Of a stretch of 64,000 nucleotides of DNA, positions 53,801 through 62,256 are shown piece after piece. The DNA comes from Marinobacter sp. F4216 (lineage in GTDB: Bacteria > Pseudomonadota > Gammaproteobacteria > Pseudomonadales > Oleiphilaceae), in assembly GCF_019931195.1 (NCBI RefSeq), contig NZ_JAIOUO010000003.1, positions 496,001 to 560,000 on the forward strand. The letters are read 5' to 3'. Positions within the stretch are counted from its first letter, which is position 1; each line of letters opens with the position of its first letter. Position numbers and translations under genes: made by a program. The notes under the pieces were generated by a model. It was not told the DNA's origin. It saw only the letters and a program-made list of their open reading frames with translations, and made no database searches.

Positions 53801-54446
53801 CATCGTCGTCGGTGCGAGCCGCTTCGCCCAGCATGTCGTAGGAGTAGGTGTAGCCCTTGGCGGTGTATTCCCGAGCTTCTTCCTGGGCTTCTTCAATATC
53901 GCGACCGAGCACGAACTGACGGCCCATCTCCTTCATGGCCTGACCTGCCACGGTGCGGATCACCGGTTCACCGAAGCGCTTGAGCAGCTTGCGCAGGGTG
54001 TCGCCGACACCACCACGCTCTGAATCTTTCAGCAGGTTGCTGGTCATCAACAGCGCAATGGTGGCGGTGTTGATCAGCTGGGACGAGGCCTTGCCAATGT
54101 GGCTGCCCCAAGCCCCGGAGGTGATCTTGTCTTCGATCAGGTCATTGATGGTCATGCTGTCCGGAACCCGCAGGAGGGCCTCGGCCAGACACATCAGGGC
54201 AACACCTTCTTTGGTGGTGAGACCGTACTGTGCGAGGAACTTTTCCATGATCGTGGGCTTGGCGTTCTTGCGAACACTGCGTACCAGGTCGGCCGCACGT
54301 TTGGAAATAGCGTCGCGCTCGGCTTGAGACAGTTCCGCGCCAGCAATCAGTTCATGAATGACCTTGTGCTCGTCAGCAAGGTAATAATCACGAACCGCCT
54401 GACGGCTGTCTTCAAGAGCAGGAATTTCTGATCGCTGCGGTCTCAT
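50817..54446 (-). CDS. putA: Bifunctional proline dehydrogenase/L-glutamate gamma-semialdehyde dehydrogenase PutA
   Basis: 1,209-residue bifunctional enzyme that oxidises proline to glutamate; the FAD proline dehydrogenase domain comes first, the NAD aldehyde dehydrogenase second. The proline dehydrogenase part has DAEEQDRLDLSLD, VRLVKGAYWDAEIKRSQ and FATHNAHSVSAIL, the aldehyde dehydrogenase part ISPWNFPLAIF, VAETGGLNAMIV (general base Glu) and SAGQRCSALRML (catalytic Cys). There is no N-terminal ribbon-helix-helix domain: the protein starts with a helical EIPALEDSRQAVRDYY-type segment, so it cannot regulate its own gene as E. coli PutA does. A divergent Lrp-type regulator takes that place. 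Confidence 0.97.
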   Translation of the reverse strand: MRPQRSEIPALEDSRQAVRDYYLADEHKVIHELIAGAELSQAERDAISKRAADLVRSVRKNAKPTIMEKFLAQYGLTTKEGVALMCLAEALLRVPDSMTINDLIEDKITSGAWGSHIGKASSQLINTATIALLMTSNLLKDSERGGVGDTLRKLLKRFGEPVIRTVAGQAMKEMGRQFVLGRDIEEAQEEAREYTAKGYTYSYDMLGEAARTDDDAKRYYDAYSKAIESIAKSCKDDVRKNAGISVKLSALLARYEYGNKERVMNELVPRARDLVRKAKAANMGFNIDAEEQDRLDLSLDIIEALVSDPELAGWDGFGVVVQAYGKRASFVLDWLYALSEKYDRKIMVRLVKGAYWDAEIKRSQVMGLDGFPVFTRKACSDVSYMSCATQLLNMADRIYPQFATHNAHSVSAILELANAKGVKNYEFQRLHGMGESLHDEVIAVSGVPCRIYAPVGPHKDLLAYLVRRLLENGANSSFVNQIVDTSITPEEIAKDPIDVVVAMGDNISSKAIVHPFKLFGDKRRNSKGWDITDPVTVEEVEAGRGAFKDHRWKGGPLIAGEVAGGEVQVVRNPANPDDLVGHMTQASDADVDTAIKAAQDGFKGWSGVSAEERAACVRKVGDLYEEHAHELFALTTREAGKSLLDAVAEIREAVDFAQFYADECVRYKDDGEARGVICCISPWNFPLAIFTGQILANLAVGNTVLAKPAEQTALIAYRAVELMYEAGIPKDAIQLVPGTGATVGAALTSDSRVTGVCFTGSTATAQRINKVMSENMAPDAPLVAETGGLNAMIVDSTALPEQVVRDVLASSFQSAGQRCSALRMLYVQKDIADHLLEMLYGAMEELGIGDPWLLSTDVGPVIDETARKKIVDHCKKFEDQGKLLKKLPVPDNGLFVSPAVLKVSGIEELEEEIFGPVLHVATFEAKDLDKVVDSINAKGYGLTFGMHSRVDRRVEHVASRIKVGNTYINRNQIGAIVGSQPFGGEGLSGTGPKAGGPQYVRRFMKGETTVVSADTGAKSIGASKLQKLIDQVGAMKAPRPEAREALIKPIFGAVPAPLDAHKEELPGPTGELNRLSNHARGVVLCLGPDRATALEQAGTALSQGNQVVVIASGIEGAVKDAARAGLPITGAEGLLASDALTQASGFEAVVSCADQSLLREYRLALSKRDGALLPLITEHKLDQRFVIERHLCVDTTAAGGNASLIAAAE

Positions 54447-54811
54447 AGTCTCACCCTCTTATATGTTATTCGTCTGCCGGAAATTCTACCGGGATGAACA
54501 AAGACGATTTTCCTATTAGAGCCTCCAAAACGTGACAAAAGGTCGTTTTACAGCGCCTGGAATTTATTTTATTTCTTGATCTTACTCATTTTAGGCGTTT
54601 TACCTTCAAGGCACTCCGGTACCGGACCTTTCTACAACTTACACGAATCAGGGTACTCCTCATGATAGTGGTCAAAGCAAGAACTTTCAGGGGCTCTCGG
54701 ACTGTACCGCGCCAATATTGAAGTCATTTCGACCATGGTATACAGATAGACAGGACAATTGGTTATAGTTTCAGGGCTAACCAGTCATTCATTTCATTGA
54801 GAACCCGAGCT
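54447..54811. promoter_or_regulatory. putA / Lrp-regulator divergent promoter region
   Basis: 365 bp, AT-richer than the flanks. CGTTTTAC occurs twice on the plus strand (54544-54551 and 54596-54603), and AAAACG (54527-54532) faces the first copy as an inverted repeat with an 11-base spacer. These are candidate operators of the divergent Lrp-type regulator. GAGGGTGAG precedes the putA start. No gene fits in this stretch. Confidence 0.45.
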
Positions 54812-55264
54812 ATGGTCGAACTGGACCGAATTGATCACTCGATCATTCGTGAATTGCAGAAAAATGCCCGAATAACAGTGACCGAGCTGGCTTCCCGGGT
54901 GGGGCTATCCAAAACCCCGTGCCAGGTCAGAATGCGCAGGCTGGAAGAGAATGGCTACATCACCGGCTACACGGCACTGGTTAACCAGAGCAAGCTCGGG
55001 CAGTCACACATTGCGTTTGCCCAGGTAACACTTGGGGACACCAGCAGTGCCGCATTGTCTGCCTTTAATGACGCCGTGCGAAAAATCTCGGCGGTGGAGC
55101 AGTGCCACATGATAGCCAGCCACTTCGATTACCTGCTGAAGGTTCGCACCAGGGATATGGCCGAATACCGAAAGGTGTTTGGCGAACAGATTTCCGCCCT
55201 GCCCCACGTGCAACAAACCAGCACCTTTGTGGTGATGGAGAACGTTAAAGACGCGGGTATCTGA
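54812..55264 (+). CDS. Lrp/AsnC family regulator, putative PutR
   Basis: 150-residue regulator: helix-turn-helix ITVTELASRVGLSKTPCQVRMRRLEENGYITGY and RAM domain (VEQCHMIASHFDYLLKVRTRDMAEYRKV). The S-K-T-P-C-x-x-R pattern is that of the proline-responsive PutR/BkdR-like branch. Divergent from putA; proline-responsive activation of putA is a family-based inference. ATG 54812 chosen; a TTG five codons upstream is open. Confidence 0.92.
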   Translation: MVELDRIDHSIIRELQKNARITVTELASRVGLSKTPCQVRMRRLEENGYITGYTALVNQSKLGQSHIAFAQVTLGDTSSAALSAFNDAVRKISAVEQCHMIASHFDYLLKVRTRDMAEYRKVFGEQISALPHVQQTSTFVVMENVKDAGI

Positions 55265-55267
55265 GCC

Positions 55268-55759
55268 TCAACCGGCGGTTAGCTGTTCCCGGGTTTTCAG
55301 TCGCCCTTCCCGGCGAATGCCCGCGTTACTGAAGCGGCGTTTCTGCGCGTCCGTTTCCGGAATCACCTGGGGTACATCCACAGGCTTGCCGATCTCATCC
55401 AGCGCCACGAAGGTGAAATAGGCCGACAGAATATGGCGGACCTCGCCGGTGTAGCTGTTTTCCGCCTCGACCCGGGCACCGATTTCCATCGATGATCCCC
55501 AACTGCGGTTCAGGGAAAGATTGAACAGCAGGGTATCGTTTCCCTTGGCCGGTGCGCGGAAGTGGATGGAATCCACCGCTGCGGTCACACACACATGGGC
55601 CGAGTGCCTCTCTGCCACCACTAACGCCAGCCGGTCACACTTCGCCATGATCATTCCGCCAAACACCGTGTTGTGGGAATTCATGTCGTTGGGAAACACC
55701 TTGTAGACGTGCTGCTCCACCGCAGAGGCGGACACCGGCTTGGCGGGACGATCGGGCAT
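55268..55759 (-). CDS. Acyl-CoA thioesterase (hotdog fold)
   Basis: 163-residue hotdog-fold thioesterase of the YciA/acyl-CoA hydrolase family. VFPNDMNSHNTVFGGMIMAKCDRLALVVAERHS carries the family N-H-x-T-x-F-G-G motif (here N-S-H-N-T-V-F-G-G) and AVDSIHFRAPAKGNDTLLF follows. ATG at 55759; a longer frame upstream is not supported. Immediately convergent with the Lrp-type regulator gene. Confidence 0.9.
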   Translation of the reverse strand: MPDRPAKPVSASAVEQHVYKVFPNDMNSHNTVFGGMIMAKCDRLALVVAERHSAHVCVTAAVDSIHFRAPAKGNDTLLFNLSLNRSWGSSMEIGARVEAENSYTGEVRHILSAYFTFVALDEIGKPVDVPQVIPETDAQKRRFSNAGIRREGRLKTREQLTAG

Positions 55760-55924
55760 GCTTTCATCTCCATCTGAAAGGAATTCAGGCGTACTGTACC
55801 GCAACTCCGCGCCTGGCGCCGCTCCGGCAAAATCTGGTCTAAGCTGAATTAGGCTCCGACGCCGTTCTTCGGAACCACTCACACACGCTACCGGACACGC
55901 GCCACCTGCCTCGGAGAACTTTCT

Positions 55925-56350
55925 ATGGCCGCTTCCTCTAGCCTGAGCAGTCTCATAGGGCGTTGGATTTTTGCCGCAGCACTCGTCTTCGGCACCTATA
56001 ACCCCACACAGTATTCCTATATTTCCTGGGCCTTTGGCCCGGATGCCACCATGGGGCCCGTTATTGCCATCGTGGGCATTATTCTGCTGATTGGCTGGAT
56101 CGTATTCCTTCGCGCAACCTTCCTGTCACTGGGCTGGCTGGGGATTTCCCTGGGGGCAGCACTGCTGGGCTGCCTGGTATGGCTGATGGTGGATATGGGC
56201 TGGCTCAGCCTGGAAGGCGAAGGCACGATGACCTGGGTGATCCTGCTGGTTATCTCTGTGCTGCTGGCCTTTGGCTTGTCCTGGTCGCACATTCGCCGGC
56301 GCCTGACTGGCCAGGTAGATGTGGATGATGTCGAGGATGGGCGGGGATAA
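55925..56350 (+). CDS. DUF6524-type membrane protein
   Basis: 141-residue protein with four hydrophobic segments and a cytosolic tail ending HIRRRLTGQVDVDDVEDG. RWIFAAALVFGTYNPTQYSY and IVFLRATFLSLGWLGISLGAALLGCLVWLMVD are typical of this uncharacterised small family. No function is known. Confidence 0.8.
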   Translation: MAASSSLSSLIGRWIFAAALVFGTYNPTQYSYISWAFGPDATMGPVIAIVGIILLIGWIVFLRATFLSLGWLGISLGAALLGCLVWLMVDMGWLSLEGEGTMTWVILLVISVLLAFGLSWSHIRRRLTGQVDVDDVEDGRG

Positions 56351-56366
56351 TCCTGCCCACCAGCGC

Positions 56367-57137
56367 TTAGCCAGAAACAACCAGACCTAGCCCGAAGGCG
56401 ATGGCGAGGACGCCGATGGTTTTCCCCCACCATTCACCGTGGGGCACCAGCTTTTCCAGCAGCACCACACCGGCAATGGCCGCGATCACGGTAAGGTCCA
56501 TCACACCGCCTGCAAATAACAGCAGCATTAATGCCCCGCAACACCCCACACAGAAGGCACCATGCCGGAGCCCCATCGTGAACGCCCCCTTCACACCCGG
56601 TTGCCAGTAACAGGTAATGAACAGAAGGGGTCCACGGCATCGTTTCAGGCAGGCCTGCTTGAATGAGGAAAGCTGGTAAATTCCTGCGGCCATCAGCAGC
56701 GCCCCGCTGAACAAAACGCTCTGACTGCGCATCATGGGGCTAAGCAATGCCCACTCTTCCAACAACCACTGAAGGAGCGTCGCGGCCAGGCTAAACAGTG
56801 CCCAAACCAGAACATAGCCCCCCGTGAACGCAATCGTTCCTCGCACCGCAGGAAGGTGGTTTTTACGTACGACTTGCCGGTACAAAAGCACCATCGGCGC
56901 TGCGCTCGGCATCATCATGGCCACCATCATGATGCTCCACATCACGAACATCAGGGCAAAATACCCCAGCGTCCAGTGATGGAACGCTATCATCGAACCC
57001 GATGACATACCCTCCATGTCCGACGCCATGCCGATCAAATACAGCCAGGCCAGTGCAGCAATGGCCAGTAATCCAGCCAGGGTCAGCAAGCTTCCCCGCA
57101 GCCATTCCCCTGAGAACGCCCCGTGTCTAGCGCGCAT
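56367..57137 (-). CDS. DUF2182 membrane protein
   Basis: 256-residue inner-membrane protein with about seven helices. Methionine- and cysteine-rich patches, WSIMMVAMMMPSAAPM and the CYWQPGVKGAFTMGLRHGAFCVGCCGALM block, are the DUF2182 hallmarks and look like soft-metal ligands. It follows the DUF1326 gene by 14 bp; the two occur together widely. A role in copper or other metal handling is inference from composition. Confidence 0.88.
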   Translation of the reverse strand: MRARHGAFSGEWLRGSLLTLAGLLAIAALAWLYLIGMASDMEGMSSGSMIAFHHWTLGYFALMFVMWSIMMVAMMMPSAAPMVLLYRQVVRKNHLPAVRGTIAFTGGYVLVWALFSLAATLLQWLLEEWALLSPMMRSQSVLFSGALLMAAGIYQLSSFKQACLKRCRGPLLFITCYWQPGVKGAFTMGLRHGAFCVGCCGALMLLLFAGGVMDLTVIAAIAGVVLLEKLVPHGEWWGKTIGVLAIAFGLGLVVSG

Positions 57138-57151
57138 CCCATTGTCCCGGG

Positions 57152-57787
57152 TCAGTGATAGACGCCGGTCGGCCCGATATCCAGATGCGCCAGGTGACTG
57201 TGGCTGGCACTCAACTCCATGGGCACATCCGCATGAGCACTCGTTTTTCCTGTCGCCACTTCAGCCACTGCGTATTCAAAGCCCCTGGGCAGATCGATCC
57301 GCGCTCTATGCTCTGAACCATCTATCGGACTGAGTATCGGGCTGGCACTGGCCTCGATCAGGTCAGCGACACGCACCGTGGCATGCCGGCCTTCAACGTC
57401 ACAACTGATTTCAATGGGGCAAAACACCGGGTCGTGCATCGTGGTGAGCGTGCTTGCGAACACGTTGAAGAACGTCGCGCCTGGCTCGGATGTTTCGCCA
57501 GACAAAATAGCCATGAGTGCTTCACGCTGCTCCGGAGTCGCCCGTTCATCCACAAAAGCCTGAGCGGTGCCGTTACCCTCGTGAATGGCACCCGGCCACT
57601 TCAGTGTCATCGCAAAAGCCAATCCATCCAGCCGGGTGTCGCCAAAATAACCATCTTCGATTTTGACTGCGGCAAACGCCTCACAGTCACCATGACTTGG
57701 CCGCCCCATAAATTGGCATGGGCAGCCGAGGTCGCAGTTGCAGTTCACATACTCCAACCCCTTGAGTCGCCAATCTACCTTTTCCAT
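57152..57787 (-). CDS. DUF1326 protein
   Basis: 211-residue protein with an N-terminal CNCDLGCPC cysteine cluster (residues 16-24), followed by FMGRPSHGDCEAF; these are the ligand-like residues of the family. It is soluble and has no signal peptide. Upstream of and probably cotranscribed with the DUF2182 gene. Confidence 0.88.
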   Translation of the reverse strand: MEKVDWRLKGLEYVNCNCDLGCPCQFMGRPSHGDCEAFAAVKIEDGYFGDTRLDGLAFAMTLKWPGAIHEGNGTAQAFVDERATPEQREALMAILSGETSEPGATFFNVFASTLTTMHDPVFCPIEISCDVEGRHATVRVADLIEASASPILSPIDGSEHRARIDLPRGFEYAVAEVATGKTSAHADVPMELSASHSHLAHLDIGPTGVYH

Positions 57788-57947
57788 CGCTGCAGCTCCT
57801 CTTCCGCATCGCAGCCTCTGTATTAAGAATAAAACAGGCGGGTCAGAGCGTTAGATCAATAAAGAGCCAAAATACATCGAATATTCGTCAGGAGCTTAAA
57901 ACTCCGGACGGAAGCAGAAAAGAAGAGGAATTGTCCGGTGAACAGTG

Positions 57948-58313
57948 TCAGGCCTGCCCATCCAGCCTTCGGCTAACCCAGGCGTGGTACCACCGGGCAA
58001 GGGCCGGCCGGATCACCGGCAAACCGATCAGCCAGGCCAGCGGTTTGAGCACCGGCACCCGTGACATCAGCAGAATGTAGGCATCCATTTCCCGGTGGAT
58101 CTGCCCTTCAGCATCCTTGACGTGCAGTTCACGCAGGGCACTGTCAGGGTCGATGCCCTGCTGACGCAACAGGGCGTCCTGGCCGGTGATGTCCAGCCAC
58201 TCCACCGAATCGCCGCCTTTGCCGGCCAGCTTCTCGTACCAGCGTCGGTCCTTGATGCAGGCCGGGCAGGACCCATCGTAAAACACCACCAGTTTGTCGT
58301 TGTTCCTGCCCAT
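57948..58313 (-). CDS. DCC family thiol-disulfide oxidoreductase (DUF393)
   Basis: 121-residue thioredoxin-like protein. VFYDGSCPACIKDRRWYEK holds the D-x-x-C-P-x-C active site, near residue 12. REMDAYILLMSRVPVLKPLAWLIGLPVIRPALARWYHAWVSRRL is the usual hydrophobic C-terminal part. The start is either of two adjacent ATGs (58316 or 58313). It lies just downstream of the efpL gene on the same strand. Confidence 0.9.
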   Translation of the reverse strand: MGRNNDKLVVFYDGSCPACIKDRRWYEKLAGKGGDSVEWLDITGQDALLRQQGIDPDSALRELHVKDAEGQIHREMDAYILLMSRVPVLKPLAWLIGLPVIRPALARWYHAWVSRRLDGQA

Positions 58314-58336
58314 CATTGCCCTCCAGTCGGATAAGA

Positions 58337-58903
58337 TCAGGCCCGACTCAGGAACTTGCGCTCTTCCACGTTTACCTTGATTCGGTCACCTGTGGAAATG
58401 TGTTCCGGCACCTGAACCACCAGGCCGGTAGACAGTGTGGCCGGCTTGGTACGGGCCGTTGCGGAACCGCCCTTGATGGATGGGTCGGTCTCGGTAATTT
58501 CCAACTCCACCGTCGGCGGCAGGGCCAGGGAGACCGGAGAGTCATTGAGCAAAATAGCCATGAGGCCTTCGGTGTCTTCGCTGATGAACAACAACTCGTC
58601 CTCAATGGCCTCCTTGTTCAGGCTGTACTGGGAATAGTCTTCGCTGTCCATGAACACATACTCCTCACCATCAGTGTAGGAGAAGGTCACCGGGCGGCGC
58701 ACCAGATCCGCCAGGTTCAGCATGTCGGAGTCCTTGAAGGTATGATCCACCTTGTTGTTGGTAACCACATCGTACATCCGCATCCGGTACAGGCTGCCTC
58801 CGGCGCGCCCCTGAGGCACCGAGCGCTCAATGTCCTTGACGAAATACACGCGTCCTTCAAATTCCACCGCTGAATTCTTTTTGATCTCACTTGCTTTTGG
58901 CAT
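58337..58903 (-). CDS. efpL: Elongation factor P-like protein EfpL (YeiP)
   Basis: 188-residue three-domain EF-P paralogue. The loop [18 protein letters not shown] near residue 30 replaces the modified-lysine loop of EF-P with Q-G-R-A-G-G, so no lysine is available for beta-lysylation. [13 protein letters not shown] closes domain III. EfpL helps ribosomes through proline-containing stalls; the details here are inferred from family. Confidence 0.93.
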   Translation of the reverse strand: MPKASEIKKNSAVEFEGRVYFVKDIERSVPQGRAGGSLYRMRMYDVVTNNKVDHTFKDSDMLNLADLVRRPVTFSYTDGEEYVFMDSEDYSQYSLNKEAIEDELLFISEDTEGLMAILLNDSPVSLALPPTVELEITETDPSIKGGSATARTKPATLSTGLVVQVPEHISTGDRIKVNVEERKFLSRA

Positions 58904-59214
58904 GACTTGAAACTCCGGGTTGACTCTTAATACCGTGCTCCGGGACAGGAACGCCCGCCCCCATAAAAACGATGTGCTGGTATACCATGAAGTTTATCAG
59001 CATGCGATAACACAGCTTGATCCGGCAGCACCTGCGCGCCAGCACATCAGTAAACCCTCCCTCGATTGGCGATTTCAGCCAACTTTGTGTCATAAACGCC
59101 AATACCAATCCTTGGGCCGCCGTGCGAATCTTTTAACCATCTTATTCAAAACACGCCGTCGCCCTCTGCCCCATTGAGCATGCGAATTGGCAGCCTTTAC
59201 TACGGAGTGATTCG

Positions 59215-59994
59215 ATGTCCTTGGTTAACGTTGAGCAACGCGGGCACATCCTGCTCATGGGCCTGAACCGGCCGGAAAAAATGAATGCCATGAACCGCGC
59301 CATGTACCATGAGATTGCCGCGGCCTATCACCACCTGCAGACAACAGACGACCTGCGAGTTGGCCTGCTGTACGCAGAGGGCGACCACTTCACCAGCGGC
59401 TTGCAGCTGGATGACTGGGCTGGCGTTTTTGCCAACGGCAAGGGCATAGAACCAAACGACGGTGAACTGGACCCGTTCAACGTTGTGGGCGACGCCCTGA
59501 CCAAACCTGTGGTCTTTGCCACTCAGGGTATCTGCTTCACCTGCGGTGTCGAATTGATGCTGAATACCGACATCCGGGTGGCGGCCAAGGGCACCCGATT
59601 TGCCCAGCTGGAAGTAAAGCGAGGCATTTTCCCCTGTGGTGGCGCCACGATTCGGATGCAACGGGAGATCGGCTGGGGCAACGCCCAGCGCTACCTGCTC
59701 ACCGGGGACGAATGGAATGCAGAACAGGCCTACCAGTGGGGCTTGATTCAGGAGCTGGTGGAGCCTGGCGAACAGTTCAGCACGGCATTGGCCATCGCGG
59801 AAAAAATTGCCAAAGCGGCTCCCCTGGGGGTCAGTGGCAGCCTCGCTTCCTCGAAGCTCGCCATTCAGCAAGGCGAGATGACCGCCAAAGAGCACCTCTT
59901 TACCTCCCTGCAACCGGTGATGGCCAGCGAGGACGTCAAGGAAGGGATCCAGTCGTTCCTCGAACGTCGAGAGGCCGTGTTCAAAGGTCGCTGA
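59215..59994 (+). CDS. Enoyl-CoA hydratase/isomerase family protein (crotonase)
   Basis: 259-residue crotonase-fold enzyme. Oxyanion positions are FTSGLQLDDW and GICFTCGVELMLNTDIRVAAKG; the expected acidic residue is in QLEVKRGIFPCGGATIRMQREIG, where one of the two usual catalytic glutamates is absent. Both a hydratase and a hydrolase-type role are possible. A single gene, no beta-oxidation partners alongside. Confidence 0.88.
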   Translation: MSLVNVEQRGHILLMGLNRPEKMNAMNRAMYHEIAAAYHHLQTTDDLRVGLLYAEGDHFTSGLQLDDWAGVFANGKGIEPNDGELDPFNVVGDALTKPVVFATQGICFTCGVELMLNTDIRVAAKGTRFAQLEVKRGIFPCGGATIRMQREIGWGNAQRYLLTGDEWNAEQAYQWGLIQELVEPGEQFSTALAIAEKIAKAAPLGVSGSLASSKLAIQQGEMTAKEHLFTSLQPVMASEDVKEGIQSFLERREAVFKGR

Positions 59995-60149
59995 CTCCAC
60001 CCGACCGACTGGCGTTGAGGCTCCGGAAGGAGTAAAAGGGCCTAATCAATTCGAGCAACAGAAAACGGGCCGCGACGTTAGTCGTCTGGCGCGCGTTCCT
60101 GTGGATATGCTCAGATAGGCCCTGCCATTGCCAATTTAAGGAGTCATTC

Positions 60150-60818
60150 ATGCAACACATTGTCCGGGGCGTGCTGGATTTCCGCCAGAACGTCTATCCG
60201 AAGCGTAAAGACCTGTTCGGAGCGCTTGCCGATGGGCAAAACCCGGACGTGCTGTTCATCACCTGTTCGGACTCACGCATTGACCCCAACCTGGTCACGG
60301 GGACCAACCCGGGCGACCTGTTCATCTGCCGGAACGCCGGTAACATCATCCCGCCCCACAGCAATGAGACCGGTGGAATGACCGCGTCCATCGAGTACGC
60401 CGTTGCCGTGCTGCAGGTTCGCCACATTATCATCTGCGGCCATACCGATTGCGGGGCGGTGAAAGGGGCTATGAACATCTCGGCGCTCAAGGGCCTGCCC
60501 CACGTCAAGGAGTGGCTGGGGCATTGCCGATCGGCCATGGAGATTGTCCGTGAACGCAATAATGTGCCTACTGAATTCAGTCTGGACAGTCAGTACCTGA
60601 ACGAGGCAATCGAGGAAAACGTGCTGCAACAGGTCCAGCACCTGCGCACCCACCCGGTGGTCGCGGTGAAACTGGCCATGCAGAAGGTCCAGATTCACGG
60701 CTGGGTTTACAACATCAAAACCGGTGATATCCGTTGCTGCGGCCGTGACAGTATGGATTTTAAGAGCTTCGACGAATTCTATGCCGAGGAAATCGCTAGG
60801 CTTTCTTTGGAATCCTGA
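60150..60818 (+). CDS. Beta-class carbonic anhydrase
   Basis: 222-residue zinc enzyme interconverting CO2 and bicarbonate. Zinc and active-site motifs are FITCSDSRIDP (Cys, Asp, Arg near residue 39-43) and ICGHTDCGAVKGAM (His and Cys near 98-101). Preceded by AAGGAG. Family assignment is secure. Confidence 0.95.
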   Translation: MQHIVRGVLDFRQNVYPKRKDLFGALADGQNPDVLFITCSDSRIDPNLVTGTNPGDLFICRNAGNIIPPHSNETGGMTASIEYAVAVLQVRHIIICGHTDCGAVKGAMNISALKGLPHVKEWLGHCRSAMEIVRERNNVPTEFSLDSQYLNEAIEENVLQQVQHLRTHPVVAVKLAMQKVQIHGWVYNIKTGDIRCCGRDSMDFKSFDEFYAEEIARLSLES

Positions 60819-60903
60819 TTGTCTCACATGCCAGCACTGGCGTCGGCCACATGCACTGCCGGACCGTCAGGCTCGGAGAACCGTTTCCCTGTGGCGACAT
60901 TCC

Positions 60904-61212
60904 CTAGCCTGAGAGCATCGCAATAAACATAAAGTCCGTTTGGGTCGGCGCCTCCCCCAGCGTCCAGGTGGACACCCTGAATGAGTTCGCATCGAGGCTC
61001 TCAACCACCGCAGTGCACAACGGAGTCATGGGGGTGACCACAACATGCAAATCCCTGTCAGGGGACGACAGGTTCAGGTTGTGGTTGATCACATAAATCT
61101 CGGTCTGAGACTGTTTGTCGACGGTCCAACCCGGAATGTCGGCCAGGGGAGCTGGTGAATCAAACCCATCACCAGCATTCACTTTTGCGGAGAATAATGA
61201 AACCGCGCTCAT
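60904..61212 (-). CDS. Hypothetical protein, possible H-type lectin-like domain
   Basis: 102-residue protein, no signal peptide. The order SPDRDLHVVVTPMTPLC, AVVESLDANSFRVSTWTLGEAPTQTDFMFIAML recalls the beta-sandwich H-type lectin domains of phage tail and slime-mould proteins, but the match is by eye and weak. GGGAGC precedes the ATG at 61212. Neighbours give no clue. Confidence 0.55.
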   Translation of the reverse strand: MSAVSLFSAKVNAGDGFDSPAPLADIPGWTVDKQSQTEIYVINHNLNLSSPDRDLHVVVTPMTPLCTAVVESLDANSFRVSTWTLGEAPTQTDFMFIAMLSG

Positions 61213-61366
61213 AGCAAGCTCCCGTTATCTCTGGTCAATCTTCAAGCGACGGACGCCTAAACTCACCGCTGGCAGGTCATAGCCAGTTAGCGATCGCATA
61301 CTTTTACTGGCTTGACGTACCCATACTAGAACAATTCCAGAGACAGACAGGAAAAACTCTGCCAAA

Positions 61367-62131
61367 TCAAAAAGAAGTGTAGGGTTTGGCGGCACTGGGA
61401 AACTGGATCTCCCCCGAAAAGACTTTCTCAAAGAAGCTGATGACACGGCGCCAGCTATCTTCCGAGGCCTCTTCGTCATACCTGGCCCGCATGGGTGAAA
61501 CGGCTGCGAGCTTCTCGAAAACGAACCCCGGGTGCTGATTCATGTAGGAGTGGCCGACACCTTCATAGGTCTTGATGTCGTGAGGGACCCCAAGGCGGTC
61601 AAGATGGCTCGCCAGTCGCTCGCCATGACTGCCATACACCAGGTCAGTCTTGCCCCAACCACCCACAGCGGGACAAATGCCTTGCAGTTTCTCGTGGTCC
61701 TTCGGGATTTCGCCATAGAAAGGCGCCACCACCTGCACCGGTGCCTGGACTGCGTAGAGCACGGCAAACCGCCCCCCCATGCAGAATCCCATCACGCCAA
61801 CCTGGGTCACCAGTTCTTCCGGTTGATTCAGCAACCACTGCCTGCAGGCTTCCAGTTGTTCAAAGGCCTCCCCCTTGCCCATCTCATGGGCCTTGAGAGT
61901 CTTGACCACGCAAAGGGGCTTGCTGCCCGGCAGGTCGTAGAGGTCCGGCACCAGCACGGGATAACCGTTCGCGGCCAGGCGGTGGCCGATCCGCTCAATA
62001 TCATCGGTGTACCCGAAGATATCGTGGATAGCGATAATGCCTGCCTGATGGGGATTTGCGTTCTTCGGGCAAAACCAGTGGGCCCGCATTCGATGCCCTG
62101 AAGGCAGTGGAATTTCAACCTGTCGATCCAT
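61367..62131 (-). CDS. Dienelactone hydrolase family protein
   Basis: 254-residue alpha/beta hydrolase. Cysteine nucleophile in VGVMGFCMGGRFAVLYA (near residue 117), acid in the strand before it and HSYM, GVGHSYMNQHPG (His near 209). IIAIHDIFGYTDDIERIGHRLAANGYPVLVPDLYD is the family N-terminal block. It could act on lactones or simple esters. Probable substrate unknown; near alkB but not obviously in the same unit. Confidence 0.9.
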   Translation of the reverse strand: MDRQVEIPLPSGHRMRAHWFCPKNANPHQAGIIAIHDIFGYTDDIERIGHRLAANGYPVLVPDLYDLPGSKPLCVVKTLKAHEMGKGEAFEQLEACRQWLLNQPEELVTQVGVMGFCMGGRFAVLYAVQAPVQVVAPFYGEIPKDHEKLQGICPAVGGWGKTDLVYGSHGERLASHLDRLGVPHDIKTYEGVGHSYMNQHPGFVFEKLAAVSPMRARYDEEASEDSWRRVISFFEKVFSGEIQFPSAAKPYTSF

Positions 62132-62256
62132 TGGGGGAAACCCTCCCTGGCCGGATTGCCGTCACAATAAGGGGCCATGATCACACAGCGCCAATTCGCT
62201 GGTGTATGGCCCTTTCTGTTTGCGGATGCGGGCAGATCGACCAGCCCTCGGGGCTC

